A stretch of 64,000 nt of DNA, taken from Paenibacillus albus. Its GTDB lineage: Bacteria; Bacillota; Bacilli; Paenibacillales; Paenibacillaceae. This document shows, one piece after another, positions 34,403 through 43,856 of this stretch. How positions within the stretch are numbered: position 1 is the stretch's first letter; each line of letters starts with the position of its first letter. The DNA lies in contig NZ_CP034437.1 of assembly GCF_003952225.1 (NCBI RefSeq), forward strand, positions 4,106,501 through 4,170,500, written 5' to 3'. A program made the position numbers and the translations under genes. The notes beneath the pieces were generated by a model. That model made no database searches and was not told where the DNA came from. It saw only the letters and a list, made by a program, of their open reading frames with translations.

Positions 34403-35302
34403 CTATGACTTAATGTCCACACGCTTCTCCCCTTCGATCGGAACAATGACGACATTTTTGTACTTTGGCTCCTTTTCACGATTAAAATTCCCCAATTCTG
34501 TCACTTTACCCTCTGCGTCGATCTTGCCGTAGACGAACCCATCCGTCATCCACATATCTGAGAAATACACTTTAGATCCAATGCCTACGGGCTTCGCACC
34601 CCACTCTCGCTGTTTCGATGATAATAATGACGAATCTTTCTGCCATTTGGCTACCGCCAACCCATCAGCATTTACCTCAAAGTAAGTGGTTAGTCCTTTG
34701 TACTCCTCAGTGAACCGCAGCGTCTCCCCTTCAGGGAACGTATATGTCAACGTGAAGCCTTCTCCATTCGGTTGTAACGCGTCCGATGGAATAATCCTAC
34801 TAAGTTTTAAAACGATCTTACGTGCCTCCGACAGATCTCCACGCATAAGTGTGTTGAATGCAGTCTGACCAACCGGAGTGCGGATAATGGCACGCTTGTC
34901 CTTGGAATTATAATCGACGTAAGCGCCAAGCGACTCACTAATGAATCGGAGTGGCACATAGGTGTGACCATCCTTGTTTACGATGGTCGTGTCCAGTGTG
35001 ACACGTTTGCCATCCACCGTTGCGGTCTTTTGTCCCGCTTGGAGAAGAACGACCTTGCGGTTATCTTTGCTGCGCGCCGTGACAGTATGCGTCTTTGCGT
35101 CGTATGAGTAAGTAAGCCAAGCCGGATCGTCAAGAGAACGCAATTGCACAAGTGTACGCCCTTCCACCATCATAGCGCCGTTCTGCAACTGACCATCGAT
35201 AAATACTTGGTTCGGTGATGGCGAAGCGGCATACGCAGAATAGCCCCCCAAGAGGACGCATCCCAGCGCTGCAGTTACCAACGGTTTAATCCATTTTTTC
35301 AT
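34403..35302 (-). CDS. Secreted stalk-domain (copper amine oxidase N-like) protein
   Basis: 299 residues. A signal peptide (about 1-25) is followed by a duplicated stalk-type domain: VFIDGQLQNGAMMVEGRTLV, then KDGHTYVPLRFISESLGAYV and VDYNSKDKRAIIRT. The C-terminal ~160 residues have no named family. The domain is common in Paenibacillus exported proteins and is not a copper oxidase despite the name. The ATG at 35302 follows GGGAG; the more upstream ATG is unsupported. It is bounded on both sides by repeat units, like its neighbours. Confidence 0.8.
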   Translation of the reverse strand: MKKWIKPLVTAALGCVLLGGYSAYAASPSPNQVFIDGQLQNGAMMVEGRTLVQLRSLDDPAWLTYSYDAKTHTVTARSKDNRKVVLLQAGQKTATVDGKRVTLDTTIVNKDGHTYVPLRFISESLGAYVDYNSKDKRAIIRTPVGQTAFNTLMRGDLSEARKIVLKLSRIIPSDALQPNGEGFTLTYTFPEGETLRFTEEYKGLTTYFEVNADGLAVAKWQKDSSLLSSKQREWGAKPVGIGSKVYFSDMWMTDGFVYGKIDAEGKVTELGNFNREKEPKYKNVVIVPIEGEKRVDIKS

Positions 35303-35377
35303 TAAATCACGACTCCCATCACATTCCATATTTTACACTATTTCTGACGGGAGCCATTTGGGAATTGTTGCACTCTT

Positions 35378-35448
35378 CTGCCCCGTTAGCTCAACAGGCC
35401 ACCGGTTACTCGGCAGCCTGTTCTTATTGCTCTATCGTGCCCGTTCGT
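35378..35448 (+). repeat. Box-hairpin-box repeat unit
   Basis: Box TCTGCCCCGTTAGCTCAAC, hairpin AACAGGCCACCG-GTTACT-CGGCAGCCTGTT (35393-35422), then second box TATCGTGCCCGTTCG. This is a near-consensus copy. Confidence 0.8.
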
Positions 35449-35495
35449 AAAGCTACTCTACTACGATATGTATATTTATGAGACACTCAATTGAA

Positions 35496-35684
35496 CTATT
35501 TCTTATGCCTTCTTCTTATCCAAGATATCAATATAAAAGTAATTATCAATCCAATATAAATAAACATTGGCCAACCATTTGTATCATTGGTTTCTCGATT
35601 AGGTATCCAACCCAAGTCTTTAATAGTAATGTAAATTCCGATGAAAAATACCGCTATTAGAATATCTAATCCAATCTTCTTCAT
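35496..35684 (-). CDS. Small two-helix membrane protein
   Basis: 62 residues with two membrane segments (GLDILIAVFFIGIYITI and WPMFIYIGLIITFILISWI) and a basic tail (RRRHKK). No family is recognised. GGGAGTAAAG precedes the ATG at good spacing. It is bounded by a repeat unit downstream and a single box (35719-35735) upstream. Confidence 0.6.
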   Translation of the reverse strand: MKKIGLDILIAVFFIGIYITIKDLGWIPNRETNDTNGWPMFIYIGLIITFILISWIRRRHKK

Positions 35685-35848
35685 TACTTTACTCCCTGCT
35701 TTGCTGTCTCAAATGTAATATCGTGCCCGTTAGCATTCCTGTAGATGGATTAATTTCGTCTTTGAAAAAAGAAAAGCGCCTCGGTACGATGGGAGTACGC
35801 AACGGGTCATAGCCCTTAAAATCCCATCATCCAGGAGGACGCTCTACT

Positions 35849-37120
35849 ATGAAGTTTAAAGCGCAGGACAAACAAAATCAACTCATTGAAAAAATTACCG
35901 CTCAGCATATCGTCGTCGGGATCGACATCGCTCAACAGATACATGTCGCACGGGCGGTTAACTTTCGTGGAATCGCACTTGGCAATCCCCTGCCCTTCTC
36001 GAACGATGAAGAAGGCTTTCAAAGCCTGCTTCAGTGGATCCACTCGATACAAGTTGCTCATAGCCTAACTGCTACCATTGTTGGTATGGAACCAACTGGC
36101 CATTATTGGCTGAACGTCTCCAACTGGCTCTCTGAGCGTCAATTTGAAGTGGTACTAGTCAATCCACATTTGGTAAAAAAGAATAAAGAAAACCGCGACA
36201 ATACGCCATCTAAGAGCGACAAAAAAGATGCATTAGTCATTGCCGACATGGTTAAGAACGGCTATTACTCATTCATTCGCAACACGCCAGAAGCCTTTGA
36301 AGAACTTCGGGTCTTCCTCTCAAATCGCGACTCAGTCGTAACGAGACTCGTGAGTGCCAAGAACCAAATCCATCGCTGGGTGGACGTTGTTTTCCCAGAA
36401 CTGCGGCAAGTTTTCAAGAGCTTAATGTGCACCGGTTCGTTAGCTACTCTACGTCTTTTCCCAATGCCTGAAGAACTGAGTATGCTGCAACCTCATGACG
36501 TCATTACTGGCTGGAAAACACTTATGAAACGGCATTCTGGTGAGCGCAAGGCACGAGTACTTATCTCACTTGCGTGTCGTTCTGTTGGATCTAAACAAGC
36601 TACGCATGCTTACAAGCTTCACTTAAAGCAACTGCTCGATGAGTACGACCTTGCTTGCCAGCAACTAAAAACAGTTGAGGCAGAGATCCTTACCGTTCTA
36701 GATCGCATTCCATTTGCTAAATCCATGCTTGCTGTCAAAGGGATTAGTGCCATATCGCTCGCGGGTATTCTAGGCGAGGCCGGGGATTTAAGCGGTTTTG
36801 TTCACGGCAATGCTCTGCTGCGCCATGCTGGTCTCAACCTCGCTGAAGCAAGCTCAGGCAAATGGACCGGGCAAATGAAAATTAGTAAACGCGGACGCTC
36901 TCGCCTCCGACGATTTATCTTCATGATGACGATGAGTTTGGTGATGAATAATCCGGAGTTTCAAGCATTGCATGCACATAATGTCCAGGTGAAGAAGATG
37001 AAGAAAATGAGGTCTATTATGAAACTGTGTGGCAAGTTAGCTCGCATACTTGTTGGAATGGCTCGCAGTCGTGAAGCCTACAATCCTCAAAAAACGATGC
37101 CATTTCAATTAGCAGCATAA
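35849..37120 (+). CDS. IS110-family DEDD transposase/recombinase
   Basis: 423 residues. The N-terminal RuvC-like DEDD domain shows VVGIDIAQQIHVARAV (first Asp), GMEPTGHYW (Glu) and SDKKDALVIADM (the Asp pair). The C-terminal Tnp_20 domain shows VKGISAISLAGILGEAG and KISKRGRSRLRRFIFMM, with the serine region used as nucleophile in IS110 enzymes. Length is normal. AGGAGG lies ahead of the ATG. The enzyme works with an RNA encoded in the noncoding end of the element to choose its target. Confidence 0.93.
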   Translation: MKFKAQDKQNQLIEKITAQHIVVGIDIAQQIHVARAVNFRGIALGNPLPFSNDEEGFQSLLQWIHSIQVAHSLTATIVGMEPTGHYWLNVSNWLSERQFEVVLVNPHLVKKNKENRDNTPSKSDKKDALVIADMVKNGYYSFIRNTPEAFEELRVFLSNRDSVVTRLVSAKNQIHRWVDVVFPELRQVFKSLMCTGSLATLRLFPMPEELSMLQPHDVITGWKTLMKRHSGERKARVLISLACRSVGSKQATHAYKLHLKQLLDEYDLACQQLKTVEAEILTVLDRIPFAKSMLAVKGISAISLAGILGEAGDLSGFVHGNALLRHAGLNLAEASSGKWTGQMKISKRGRSRLRRFIFMMTMSLVMNNPEFQALHAHNVQVKKMKKMRSIMKLCGKLARILVGMARSREAYNPQKTMPFQLAA

Positions 37121-37502
37121 ACGAGCTTCTGCCGTTTCGTCATACGAATTTTGGCTTATTCGCGGGATTTCAAAGAAAGCACGGAGTACCGGATACGATT
37201 GAACCAAAGGGCACCGACCCGTACCGTTAGCAAGACCGGCCTCCACCCCTTGGACAGGCGTAACGAAGGAATGAGAGGGCAAAGACCCGTTGAGACATGG
37301 GAGTGAAAACCTCCAGGGGCGGCGTGGAGAATGCGTGCAGTATATGGAAGGATATGGGGTAGCAGCCTCCCCCTCTATTTCCTCACGCCTTCATGTTGTC
37401 CTGGTCCGCAACAATGGTCCTCTTACTATCTTTTTGTATTTCTGGCGAGGGTGAAATCCTGCGAATAAGCGAGCATTCGTGAGAAAACTAAATCGTACTG
37501 AG
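37121..37502 (+). ncRNA. Candidate bridge RNA region of the IS1111-type element
   Basis: About 380 bases without a gene follow the transposase, much longer than the left noncoding end. In the IS1111 group the bridge RNA, which pairs with donor and target DNA, is expected in this position. Several GC-rich pairable segments are visible (GGCCTCCACCCCTTGG near 37221, CCTCCAGGGGCGG near 37311, GCAGCCTCCCCC near 37363). The RNA's ends and guide loops were not determined; this is assigned by position. Confidence 0.5.
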
Positions 37503-37532
37503 GGAGTTCAATAGAAAAGCTTAAATAGCTCC

Positions 37533-37748
37533 TTAATTTTCATCACTTCTTTGTTGACCAAACGTTATTTCAATATTCCTTGCAGCTACTTCGAAAACTT
37601 CATCGTAGGTCGATATAACAAAATGTCTTAAGTATTCATTTCTCGTCTCTATGATGTTATTCAATAAATCACACTTAACTACCTCAGTAAAAGATGATAC
37701 GTTTTTATACTTGTTATCAATGTATTTAGATTTGATGCGAATTTGATG
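37533..37748 (-). pseudogene. 5'-truncated gene remnant next to the IS110 element
   Basis: About 72 open codons without an ATG: SSFTEVVKCDLLNNIIETRN, RHFVISTYDEVFEVAARNIE and TFGQQRSDEN. The composition is protein-like and AT-rich, but no family is recognised. A TAG closes the frame upstream. The 3' end lies 30 bp from the IS inverted repeat. Confidence 0.4.
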
Positions 37749-37808
37749 CTAATCGGTAATTTTCTGCGTAAAAGTTTTATAATTTTCGTCCTAATTTCGA
37801 TTTCACCT

Positions 37809-37942
37809 ATGACAGCAATGACAAAACGCTGAAACCCTTGGTATTACTGGATTTCTCCAAATAAAACTGTCATAGGTTCTATGACACATGTATGACAACC
37901 GTTAAACGAAAAAACCTTCAATCCCTTGATATGACTGGGTTT
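37809..37942. repeat. Cluster of ATGACA motifs and a 23-bp imperfect direct repeat
   Basis: ATGACA occurs at 37809, 37818, 37881 and 37892, and its inverse TGTCAT at 37869. The 23-bp segments at 37832-37854 (AAACCCTTGGTATTACTGG...) and 37920-37942 (AATCCCTTGATATGACTGG...) agree at 19 of 23 positions. The layout resembles arm-type binding sites of a tyrosine integrase or a regulator, perhaps the scar of a lost element. No integrase gene is adjacent. Confidence 0.4.
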
Positions 37943-38028
37943 GAGAGTTATTTGTGTTTTTCATAGATCTGTGACAAGTAACGTTTTATTCAAGTTCTTC
38001 CGATGAATATCCTCGGAGGATGATAAAC

Positions 38029-38220
38029 ATGTATGATTCCAGCGTATTGAATGCATTAGGGATGAAGTTATTTATTGTTGTAGGAGTCATGATAGCGACC
38101 GGTTTGTTGGTGAACCGATTATTGCGCTGGCTGCCGAACAGAATTAGAGGATCAATCGCGGGGCACAGTGTGATCGGAGCACTCTGGTTAATGATCGAAT
38201 ACACCCCTCTATTGCGTTAG
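38029..38220 (+). CDS. Small hydrophobic membrane protein
   Basis: 63 residues. One clear membrane segment (LFIVVGVMIATGLLVNRLL) and a second weaker one (GHSVIGALWLMIEYTPLL). The family is unknown. GGAGG at 38015-38019 lies 9 nt ahead of the ATG at 38029, which is better placed than the ATG at 38020. A small stem-loop terminator at 38346-38368 lies downstream. Confidence 0.55.
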   Translation: MYDSSVLNALGMKLFIVVGVMIATGLLVNRLLRWLPNRIRGSIAGHSVIGALWLMIEYTPLLR

Positions 38221-38345
38221 AAAATTGTAAAAAGATCATTTCACTTAATGATAGAAATTATAGCGTTATATAAAGGAAGTTCAAAATTTGTTCTATGTCA
38301 CCACGTTTTTCGTCGGTGCGTGAGCAAATATGTGAGCATGAATAA

Positions 38346-38368
38346 ACCCGCCATTCGGCGGGTCTTTT
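38346..38368 (+). terminator. Rho-independent terminator
   Basis: ACCCGCC, ATTC, GGCGGGT then CTTTTT. It is preceded by a short direct repeat GTGAGCA...GTGAGCA (about 38321-38340). Between it and 38605 there is only AT-rich DNA without a gene. Confidence 0.75.
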
Positions 38369-38605
38369 TATGAATTTAAGAATATGTATTTCCGACATAA
38401 CCACGTGGTCGAGAGATAGTACCTAATAGCTAGAACCCGCAAAAGTATAATAAGATCTCTCCGCGTAATGATTTCATTAGATGAAAAATAATTCCTTCTT
38501 AGGCAACTTAAAGAAATTATTAAGTGCTCATATGCGCCAATTCATAGGAATAGTATGAATTGTTATAGATGTTTAGATAATGATATGAAACGGAGTGGTC
38601 ATATA

Positions 38606-40602
38606 ATGCAGCTTTCCAGAGAGCAGTCTTCATCAAATCAGTGCAATTGTCAAAATAATAGTCAGCAAGCTACCTCAAATTATCATGAGACTCCAAATTC
38701 AACCCTTACCACGTGTGAGTGCCAAAATAAAGGCCAAAAACCTGCAATAACTCGGAAATCGGTTTCTACAACTGATCAATGTGATTGCAAAAATCAAACC
38801 CAGAAACCTATTCAAAGTCGGCGACCAGGTCAGACATCCTCGTCAAATAAATGTAATTGCCATATCCCTATACCAGCCTCGAATTGTTGTGCTGGATTTC
38901 CAAAAACCGGTACATGCGTTCCGATAGCTGCAGGATTTAAATCGAAACAAAATATTAAATCAAAATTACAAAGATTAGCCGAAAATTTTAAATCTCCTGA
39001 TATTTTAACAGCTACATTTTTCGAGATAACAAGGAGATACTTAAACGGAGAAGAAGCCAGTACTCCAATAGAAGAAAGTATTTATCAAATACTGGATAGA
39101 CTGTCTCCCGATATTCTAAATATAAGCTCTTGTGCACTCAATGCTCTTGATGGTTTACCCACATCACAAAGAAATAGACTGCTATCACCTGAAATTGGAC
39201 GTACAACAAATTTCACAGAAGAAAACATCGCCCAATTACTTGCTAAGCAAATTCTGCAAGTAGCAGGACAAAAACTGTTGGATGATCCTGGTGCTTTGAC
39301 AAATCCTCGCCCTGGAAAAATAAGAAGATCAAATGTAAGTTCTGCCGAGTTTCCGGCTATCGCATACCCCTTTATTTATTCTATCAATAGTATACGAACT
39401 CACTCAGGTATACTTAACTCAGATAATCACATTCCAACGAATGAAGAGACAGAAAAAAGCTGCACGATTAATGCCCAAAACCAGCAAGTTTGTACCGCAC
39501 AAACTAATAACTGCCAGGGACATTCAATCTCAGATATCTGCTTGTTGGTGCAAAATGCTATTCCGGGAGATCTATTTGTGCTACAAGGTGCAAATTATTA
39601 CTCTACTGATGCTAAAGTAATTATCGCCTTAAAGTCTAATCCTGCTGTAAGTCGTGTTATTCCAACTATTGTTTTTGGGGACGTTGACACACCTGTTCAT
39701 GATGAGCAAGGGAACTTAATTAATTTTACAAAAGTTAAGGATAAATTGCTTTTTAGCATACCAGAAGATTTAAATGATGGGATTTATACTATACAAGTAC
39801 AAGTACAAAACACAAATACTCAAGCTGGACCAATTGGCATTTATACTTCTGATATTGAGTATTTGAGAATATTACCGCCCCTAATACTAACTTTCAAATC
39901 TTAGCAGAAACATTAAATTGTTACGAAGAGACCTCAGGTTTAGGATCGGATGAGGTTGCATTGAACTTTTGGGCTACTACACTAGTTAGGGACTCAAAAA
40001 CAGGAGAAATAACACTCACACCACTTAAGACACAGGAATTTAGATATGATGATGTTGACACAGGAGAAACAAGATCAATAAATTACGCACCAATCCAATC
40101 TAAAAACCTTGTTGGGGTTAGTATTACTATTACAGGATTCGAAGTCGACTCAGAGGATTCATATAAAAACATGATTCAGGACTTTGGAAAAGCATTTGAG
40201 GAAGGATTAAGTAGTACCTTTGCTAAAATTGCATCACTCTTGACTACTGCTGTCGGAGGTGCGATTGCAGTTCTGGCTGGAGCTGCATTTGCAGTTGCAG
40301 GCCCTGTTATTGCTGCTGCTGCTTTGGTAATAACCTGCGCTACTGCACTTTTCTATGCATCATGGGCTCCTGCTGACCCAATAATTGAAGATTATATTGG
40401 GTTATCTCTAATTGAACTGTCTGCATTAACTGATAGTTCAAGTCCTATGCCTGCACAAACTCAGACAATTTCACCAAGTGGAATAAAAGTCGTTGTAGAT
40501 TCAATAAGCAAGAATATCGATTTTTCACAGTTGCGTGGGAATATAAGTGACGATGAAGATAGTTTGTACCAGATTAGATTTAAATATAGCCGTAATGTAT
40601 AG
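38606..40602 (+). pseudogene. Cys-x-Cys repeat protein with IPT-like and hydrophobic domains, split by a frameshift
   Basis: The first part (38606-39904, 432 codons) starts with four spaced C-x-C motifs (NQCNCQN, TTCECQN, DQCDCKN, NKCNCHI), then Cys-rich CCAGFPKTGTC, a helical region, and an IPT/TIG-like domain (PGDLFVLQGANYYSTDAKVI). It stops at 39904, but the next frame continues without a gap as QILAETLNCYEETSGLGSDE and runs to 40602. That part contains a long Ala/Gly-rich hydrophobic stretch (SLLTTAVGGAIAVLAGAAFA, VAGPVIAAAALVITCATALF). One missing base near CCGCCCC (39875-39881) restores a single protein of about 665 residues. The start at 38606 follows CGGAG. No full-length family is recognised. 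The locus is AT-rich compared with its neighbours. Confidence 0.65.
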
Positions 40603-40640
40603 CATGCTACGTGAAACTTAAAGCTAATTTGCAATGATAG

Positions 40641-41222
40641 CTACTTCACAAGATGATCTCTCACGATTACATGGTAGATGCTGTTTGTTAAACAATGGGT
40701 AGCCGAATGCTTCACTCGGCTGCCTTTGTTTTTTCTCCTGACCGTTCCATGCCTTATTTTAGCTATTGAGTTGATAAAGAACACATGTTCGCACATACTA
40801 CCTCTGAGGTGATTAAGTAGGTAATTTTTATCCGGAGACAGCGCCATGACCGATAAAGTTGAAGCTACTTTTACAGTTGAAATCAATGTCTGTACAGCCG
40901 TATCAATGATAGAAATCGTACCACTAGCGTTTGCTATATAAGCAAGCCCGTTGGTAGGGTGAACGACAATCTGTTTGGGTTGGTTTGGTTGGTTATCCGT
41001 TATACCAAGGTAAATAACTTCGACTATCATTTCGCTCATTAAATCAAGCAGTGCGACGGTACTGTTCGTTTGGTTTGCCAGATATGCCATCTTACCATCC
41101 GGAGTAAGGGCAATCCAATTGGTGTTAAATCCAATCACAATCGTAGAAACAACAACAAAGGTATCTATATCCACGATGGTAACTTTGCTATTGGATTGCG
41201 CTATATACGTGAAATTCGGCAT
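40641..41222 (-). pseudogene. YVTN-type beta-propeller protein, 3'-truncated
   Basis: The first ~132 residues are 40-residue propeller repeats: FTYIAQSNSKVTIVDIDTFV, NWIALTPDGKMAYLANQTNS and GLAYIANASGTISIIDTAVQ. After VMALSPDKNYLL the similarity stops and the frame runs through noncoding DNA, including a hairpin (GGTAGCCGA/TCGGCTGCC near 40698-40724) of the repeat-unit type. Propeller proteins of this kind need about seven blades, so only the first three to four remain. The start at 41222 is supported by GGAGGG. Confidence 0.65.
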
Positions 41223-41356
41223 TAACTTCCCTCCTATCAAATAAAAGCGGTCATACCGTATTCTATGATGATGAGGGTATGATTGGACAACTAGCCGGGA
41301 GAAAGAAAGGCCAACTATATGTGGCTGCACTTTCCCCTCGGATTGATTTAAACTAA

Positions 41357-41443
41357 TCTGCCACGTTAACGAAATGAAGCCGCCGATCTTGCCGGCAGCT
41401 TCATCATAGGAATGTATTGTTCTTTAGTGCCCGTTAGTTCAAC
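41357..41443 (+). repeat. Box-hairpin-box repeat unit
   Basis: Box ATCTGCCACGTTAACGAA, stem ATGAAGCCGCC-GATCTTGCC-GGCAGCTTCAT (41374-41404), then second box TAGTGCCCGTTAGTTCAAC. It marks the left border of the GC-rich resistance operon. Confidence 0.75.
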
Positions 41444-41469
41444 AAGGTACTGAGTAGCCGGCTGCTTGT

Positions 41470-41560
41470 CGGCTAACGGACAATGTTCTTGTCAGCAATC
41501 GGGAATCGGATCAAGTTCTAGTCATCACCAGCTGACAAGAACTTGATCCGATTTCCATGA
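41470..41560. mobile_element. Insertion sequence-end-like repeat remnant
   Basis: GGACAATGTTCTTGTCAGC, GATCAAGTTCTAGTCATC and the inverse TGACAAGAACTTGATCC lie within 90 bp. They are the same motifs as at 21160-21294 and 56880-57025. No transposase gene is present. The remnant ends 3 bp from the stop of the last ABC permease gene. Confidence 0.45.
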
Positions 41561-41562
41561 CA

Positions 41563-42714
41563 CTAAACGAAATTGCGCGTATCGTTGCTGCGTCCGAATT
41601 TGTACACGGCAATGAGGAAGAAGACGGCCGCAAACACAAGTAGGATCAAGAAATTCAGGGCAATATCCGGCAGCCCGCTGCCCGACTGCAGCTTATCGAT
41701 CGCTTGCAGCACCCAGCGTTGCGGCAGGAAGTCGGCTACGCGCTGCATCTGTTCCGGCATGAATGTGATCGGGAAGAAACAACCTGCGATAAGGCAGGTC
41801 GGCGTCACGATCAAGTTCTGCATGGCGCTCGCGGCTCCCGAGCTCTTCGCGAACGATATGATCGCGAGCGAAAGGCTGACCGATACCAGCGCGTATACCG
41901 CGAGTAGCAAGGCGAGCGAGCCGAACGATACGCCGGCGCTCAGATGGAAGACGACGCTCATGAAGAACAACGCGATGGTAATTTGCGCCGTCATGACGAT
42001 CAGATTGACGACGATGTTCGAGAGGACGTACACCTTCGCCGAAATCGGAGAAGACAGAATCCGAAAGTAGGTCCGGTTTTCGCGGTTTCTCAAGATCAGC
42101 TCCGACAGGCTGCCCGCGGAAGTCAGCATGAACATCAGGAGAAAACCGATCGATTGGGACGACATTTGCTTCGTATCCGACGAGTCGTTGACCGTCGATG
42201 TCGTCAGCTTGAAATCCGATGCACTGTATCGCGCGTAGAGACGGTCGAACTTGGCGGTGTCACCTGCGGACAGTCGCGCCATCGTGCTGACGTTGTCGAC
42301 GTAGCTGTTCAGCATCGATTTAAAGTAGGCTGTCACCGAAGCCCCCTTGACCGACTGCAGCGCGATACGATCCGGTTTGCCCGACAGGATGCTGTCAGAA
42401 TAGCCTTGCGATATAATAAGCCCGCTGTCGAGCTTGCCCGCCGCCAGTTGATTCTTGAGCTCGTTCTCGGTCACGTCCACCAGCTTGATATGATCCATTT
42501 CCCCGAAGAATCGTACCGTGTCCGCCGCGATCTTGGCGCTGCCGTCGCCGTTTACGACGCCGATTCGGAGATCGGGTTGCGTGGATGAACCGTAGATCAC
42601 GGTAGCCAGAATCACGCCTCCGATCGGCAGGCCGAAATAGATGAGCATATTCGACCGGTTGCGGAACGTCCGCCGCAGCGTCGATACGACTAGAAACCAT
42701 AATTCCTGCCACAT
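41563..42714 (-). CDS. lnrN: ABC-2 type permease, LnrN-like
   Basis: 383 residues. One N-terminal membrane segment (SNMLIYFGLPIGGVILATVI), a long extracytoplasmic domain (about 45-195) and five C-terminal segments (IGFLLMFMLTSAGSLSELIL, LIVTPTCLIAGCFFPITFMP) fit the ABC2_membrane_3 family. In Bacillus subtilis LnrLMN exports linearmycin-type polyene antibiotics. The gene order here, regulator-kinase-ATPase-permease-permease, is that of lnrJKLMN with the first two in swapped order. The ATG at 42714 has GGAGGG upstream, just 2 nt after the previous stop. The region looks more GC-rich than its neighbours. Confidence 0.8.
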   Translation of the reverse strand: MWQELWFLVVSTLRRTFRNRSNMLIYFGLPIGGVILATVIYGSSTQPDLRIGVVNGDGSAKIAADTVRFFGEMDHIKLVDVTENELKNQLAAGKLDSGLIISQGYSDSILSGKPDRIALQSVKGASVTAYFKSMLNSYVDNVSTMARLSAGDTAKFDRLYARYSASDFKLTTSTVNDSSDTKQMSSQSIGFLLMFMLTSAGSLSELILRNRENRTYFRILSSPISAKVYVLSNIVVNLIVMTAQITIALFFMSVVFHLSAGVSFGSLALLLAVYALVSVSLSLAIISFAKSSGAASAMQNLIVTPTCLIAGCFFPITFMPEQMQRVADFLPQRWVLQAIDKLQSGSGLPDIALNFLILLVFAAVFFLIAVYKFGRSNDTRNFV

Positions 42715-42716
42715 GG

Positions 42717-43832
42717 CTATACGCCCTCCTTGGTCCGCCGAAAGTTTGCCGTTGATGCGAGCAGCAGCAGCGCCGCGCCCATATAAAGGCCGATCGCAGG
42801 CCATGCGGCGGCCGCGTTTCCGTTATAAATGATCGACGTCAGCGCGTGATTGCCCCACCGGAGAGGAGACAGCCAAGCAACCGTTCCCATGATGCCGGAA
42901 TCGGCGACTGGGAAATACGCGCCGCCAATGAACGAGGACAGCTGGACGATCAGCATGACCAGTCCGCGGCCCCCGCCGCCCTTGATCCATGTGTTCGCCG
43001 CGATTCCGAAGGACGTCGCCATGATGATTTCGCAGATCAAAACGGCGATGACTGCGATCAGATGGGAACCCCAATACGCTTTGAACACCAATTTGCTGAA
43101 TACGACGAGCGCCAGTATGCAAAGCAAATTGGCCACGACGTTGCCGAACACTTTGCCGATAAAGATATCGCTTCGCCGGATCGGCGCGGCGAACAGTCTG
43201 ACCCCCGTCCCCCGAACTTGTTCAGAACGGATTAATCCTCCTGCCGACATCGCGCCCCACAATCCGACCATGACCGTCATCGACAATGCATAATAATCCA
43301 TCGAGCCCGGCGTGCGGTCAGCGGCAACGGACAGGTCCTTCACGTAATCGCCTCCGCCGCCTACGAGGATGGACTGAACCCCCGCCGAACCGAGCTCTTG
43401 CGCCACCGCCGCCGCGGCGTTGTATTTGTCGGTAAACGCGCTCAGTATGCCTTCCACGATGTTGCTCTCCAGCGTATTACGGCTGCTGCTGTATTGCGTC
43501 ATGCCGGTATTGCTTACTTCGACATATGCAGTGTAATGATCGCTGCCGATTTCTTCGCGCCCGTTCATGCCTGATTTGAGCTGCTCGAACACGATGCCCG
43601 TATGGCCAAGTTCTTCCTGAAACGCCGCGAACGCCTGCGATAACTCGCCGCTGCTCGTATCGTTCACCAACACATGGATGCCGTCCAATTTCATTTCGCT
43701 GGCAAATGCGTTAGTCAGCGTGATGCCCAGGATAAGCATGAGGACGATCGGAAACGCGAGCAGGAAGAAGAGCGTGCGGTGATCGCGAAAATGCTGCTTT
43801 ATTTCTTTGACCATTACCAGCCAAGCTATCAT
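42717..43832 (-). CDS. lnrM: ABC-2 type permease, LnrM-like
   Basis: 371 residues with the same layout as the following permease: an N-terminal membrane segment (TLFFLLAFPIVLMLILGITL), a large outer domain (about 40-170) and five to six C-terminal segments. It should pair with the second permease and the ATPase as a heteromeric exporter. AAAGGAGGG precedes the ATG. The stop codon is 2 nt from the next start, so the two permeases are translated together. Confidence 0.82.
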   Translation of the reverse strand: MIAWLVMVKEIKQHFRDHRTLFFLLAFPIVLMLILGITLTNAFASEMKLDGIHVLVNDTSSGELSQAFAAFQEELGHTGIVFEQLKSGMNGREEIGSDHYTAYVEVSNTGMTQYSSSRNTLESNIVEGILSAFTDKYNAAAAVAQELGSAGVQSILVGGGGDYVKDLSVAADRTPGSMDYYALSMTVMVGLWGAMSAGGLIRSEQVRGTGVRLFAAPIRRSDIFIGKVFGNVVANLLCILALVVFSKLVFKAYWGSHLIAVIAVLICEIIMATSFGIAANTWIKGGGGRGLVMLIVQLSSFIGGAYFPVADSGIMGTVAWLSPLRWGNHALTSIIYNGNAAAAWPAIGLYMGAALLLLASTANFRRTKEGV

Positions 43833-43856
43833 GCGTGATTCCCTCCTTTCGTGCCC

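Larger units (their letters stand above)
35780..37502 (+). mobile_element. IS110-family element, IS1111 group
   Basis: The element holds one transposase gene and a long downstream noncoding end. Subterminal inverted repeats CTCGGTACGAT (35780-35790) and ATCGTACTGAG (37492-37502) match at 10 of 11 positions; subterminal inverted repeats are the mark of the IS1111 group. True tips should lie a few bases further out and cannot be fixed without a second copy or an empty site. It inserted close to a repeat box (35719-35735). The transposase is intact. Confidence 0.75.

Noticed and set aside
37500..40640. Prophage
   Set aside because: The region is AT-rich and has integrase-like motifs, but no structural, replication or lysis genes; only remnants are present.
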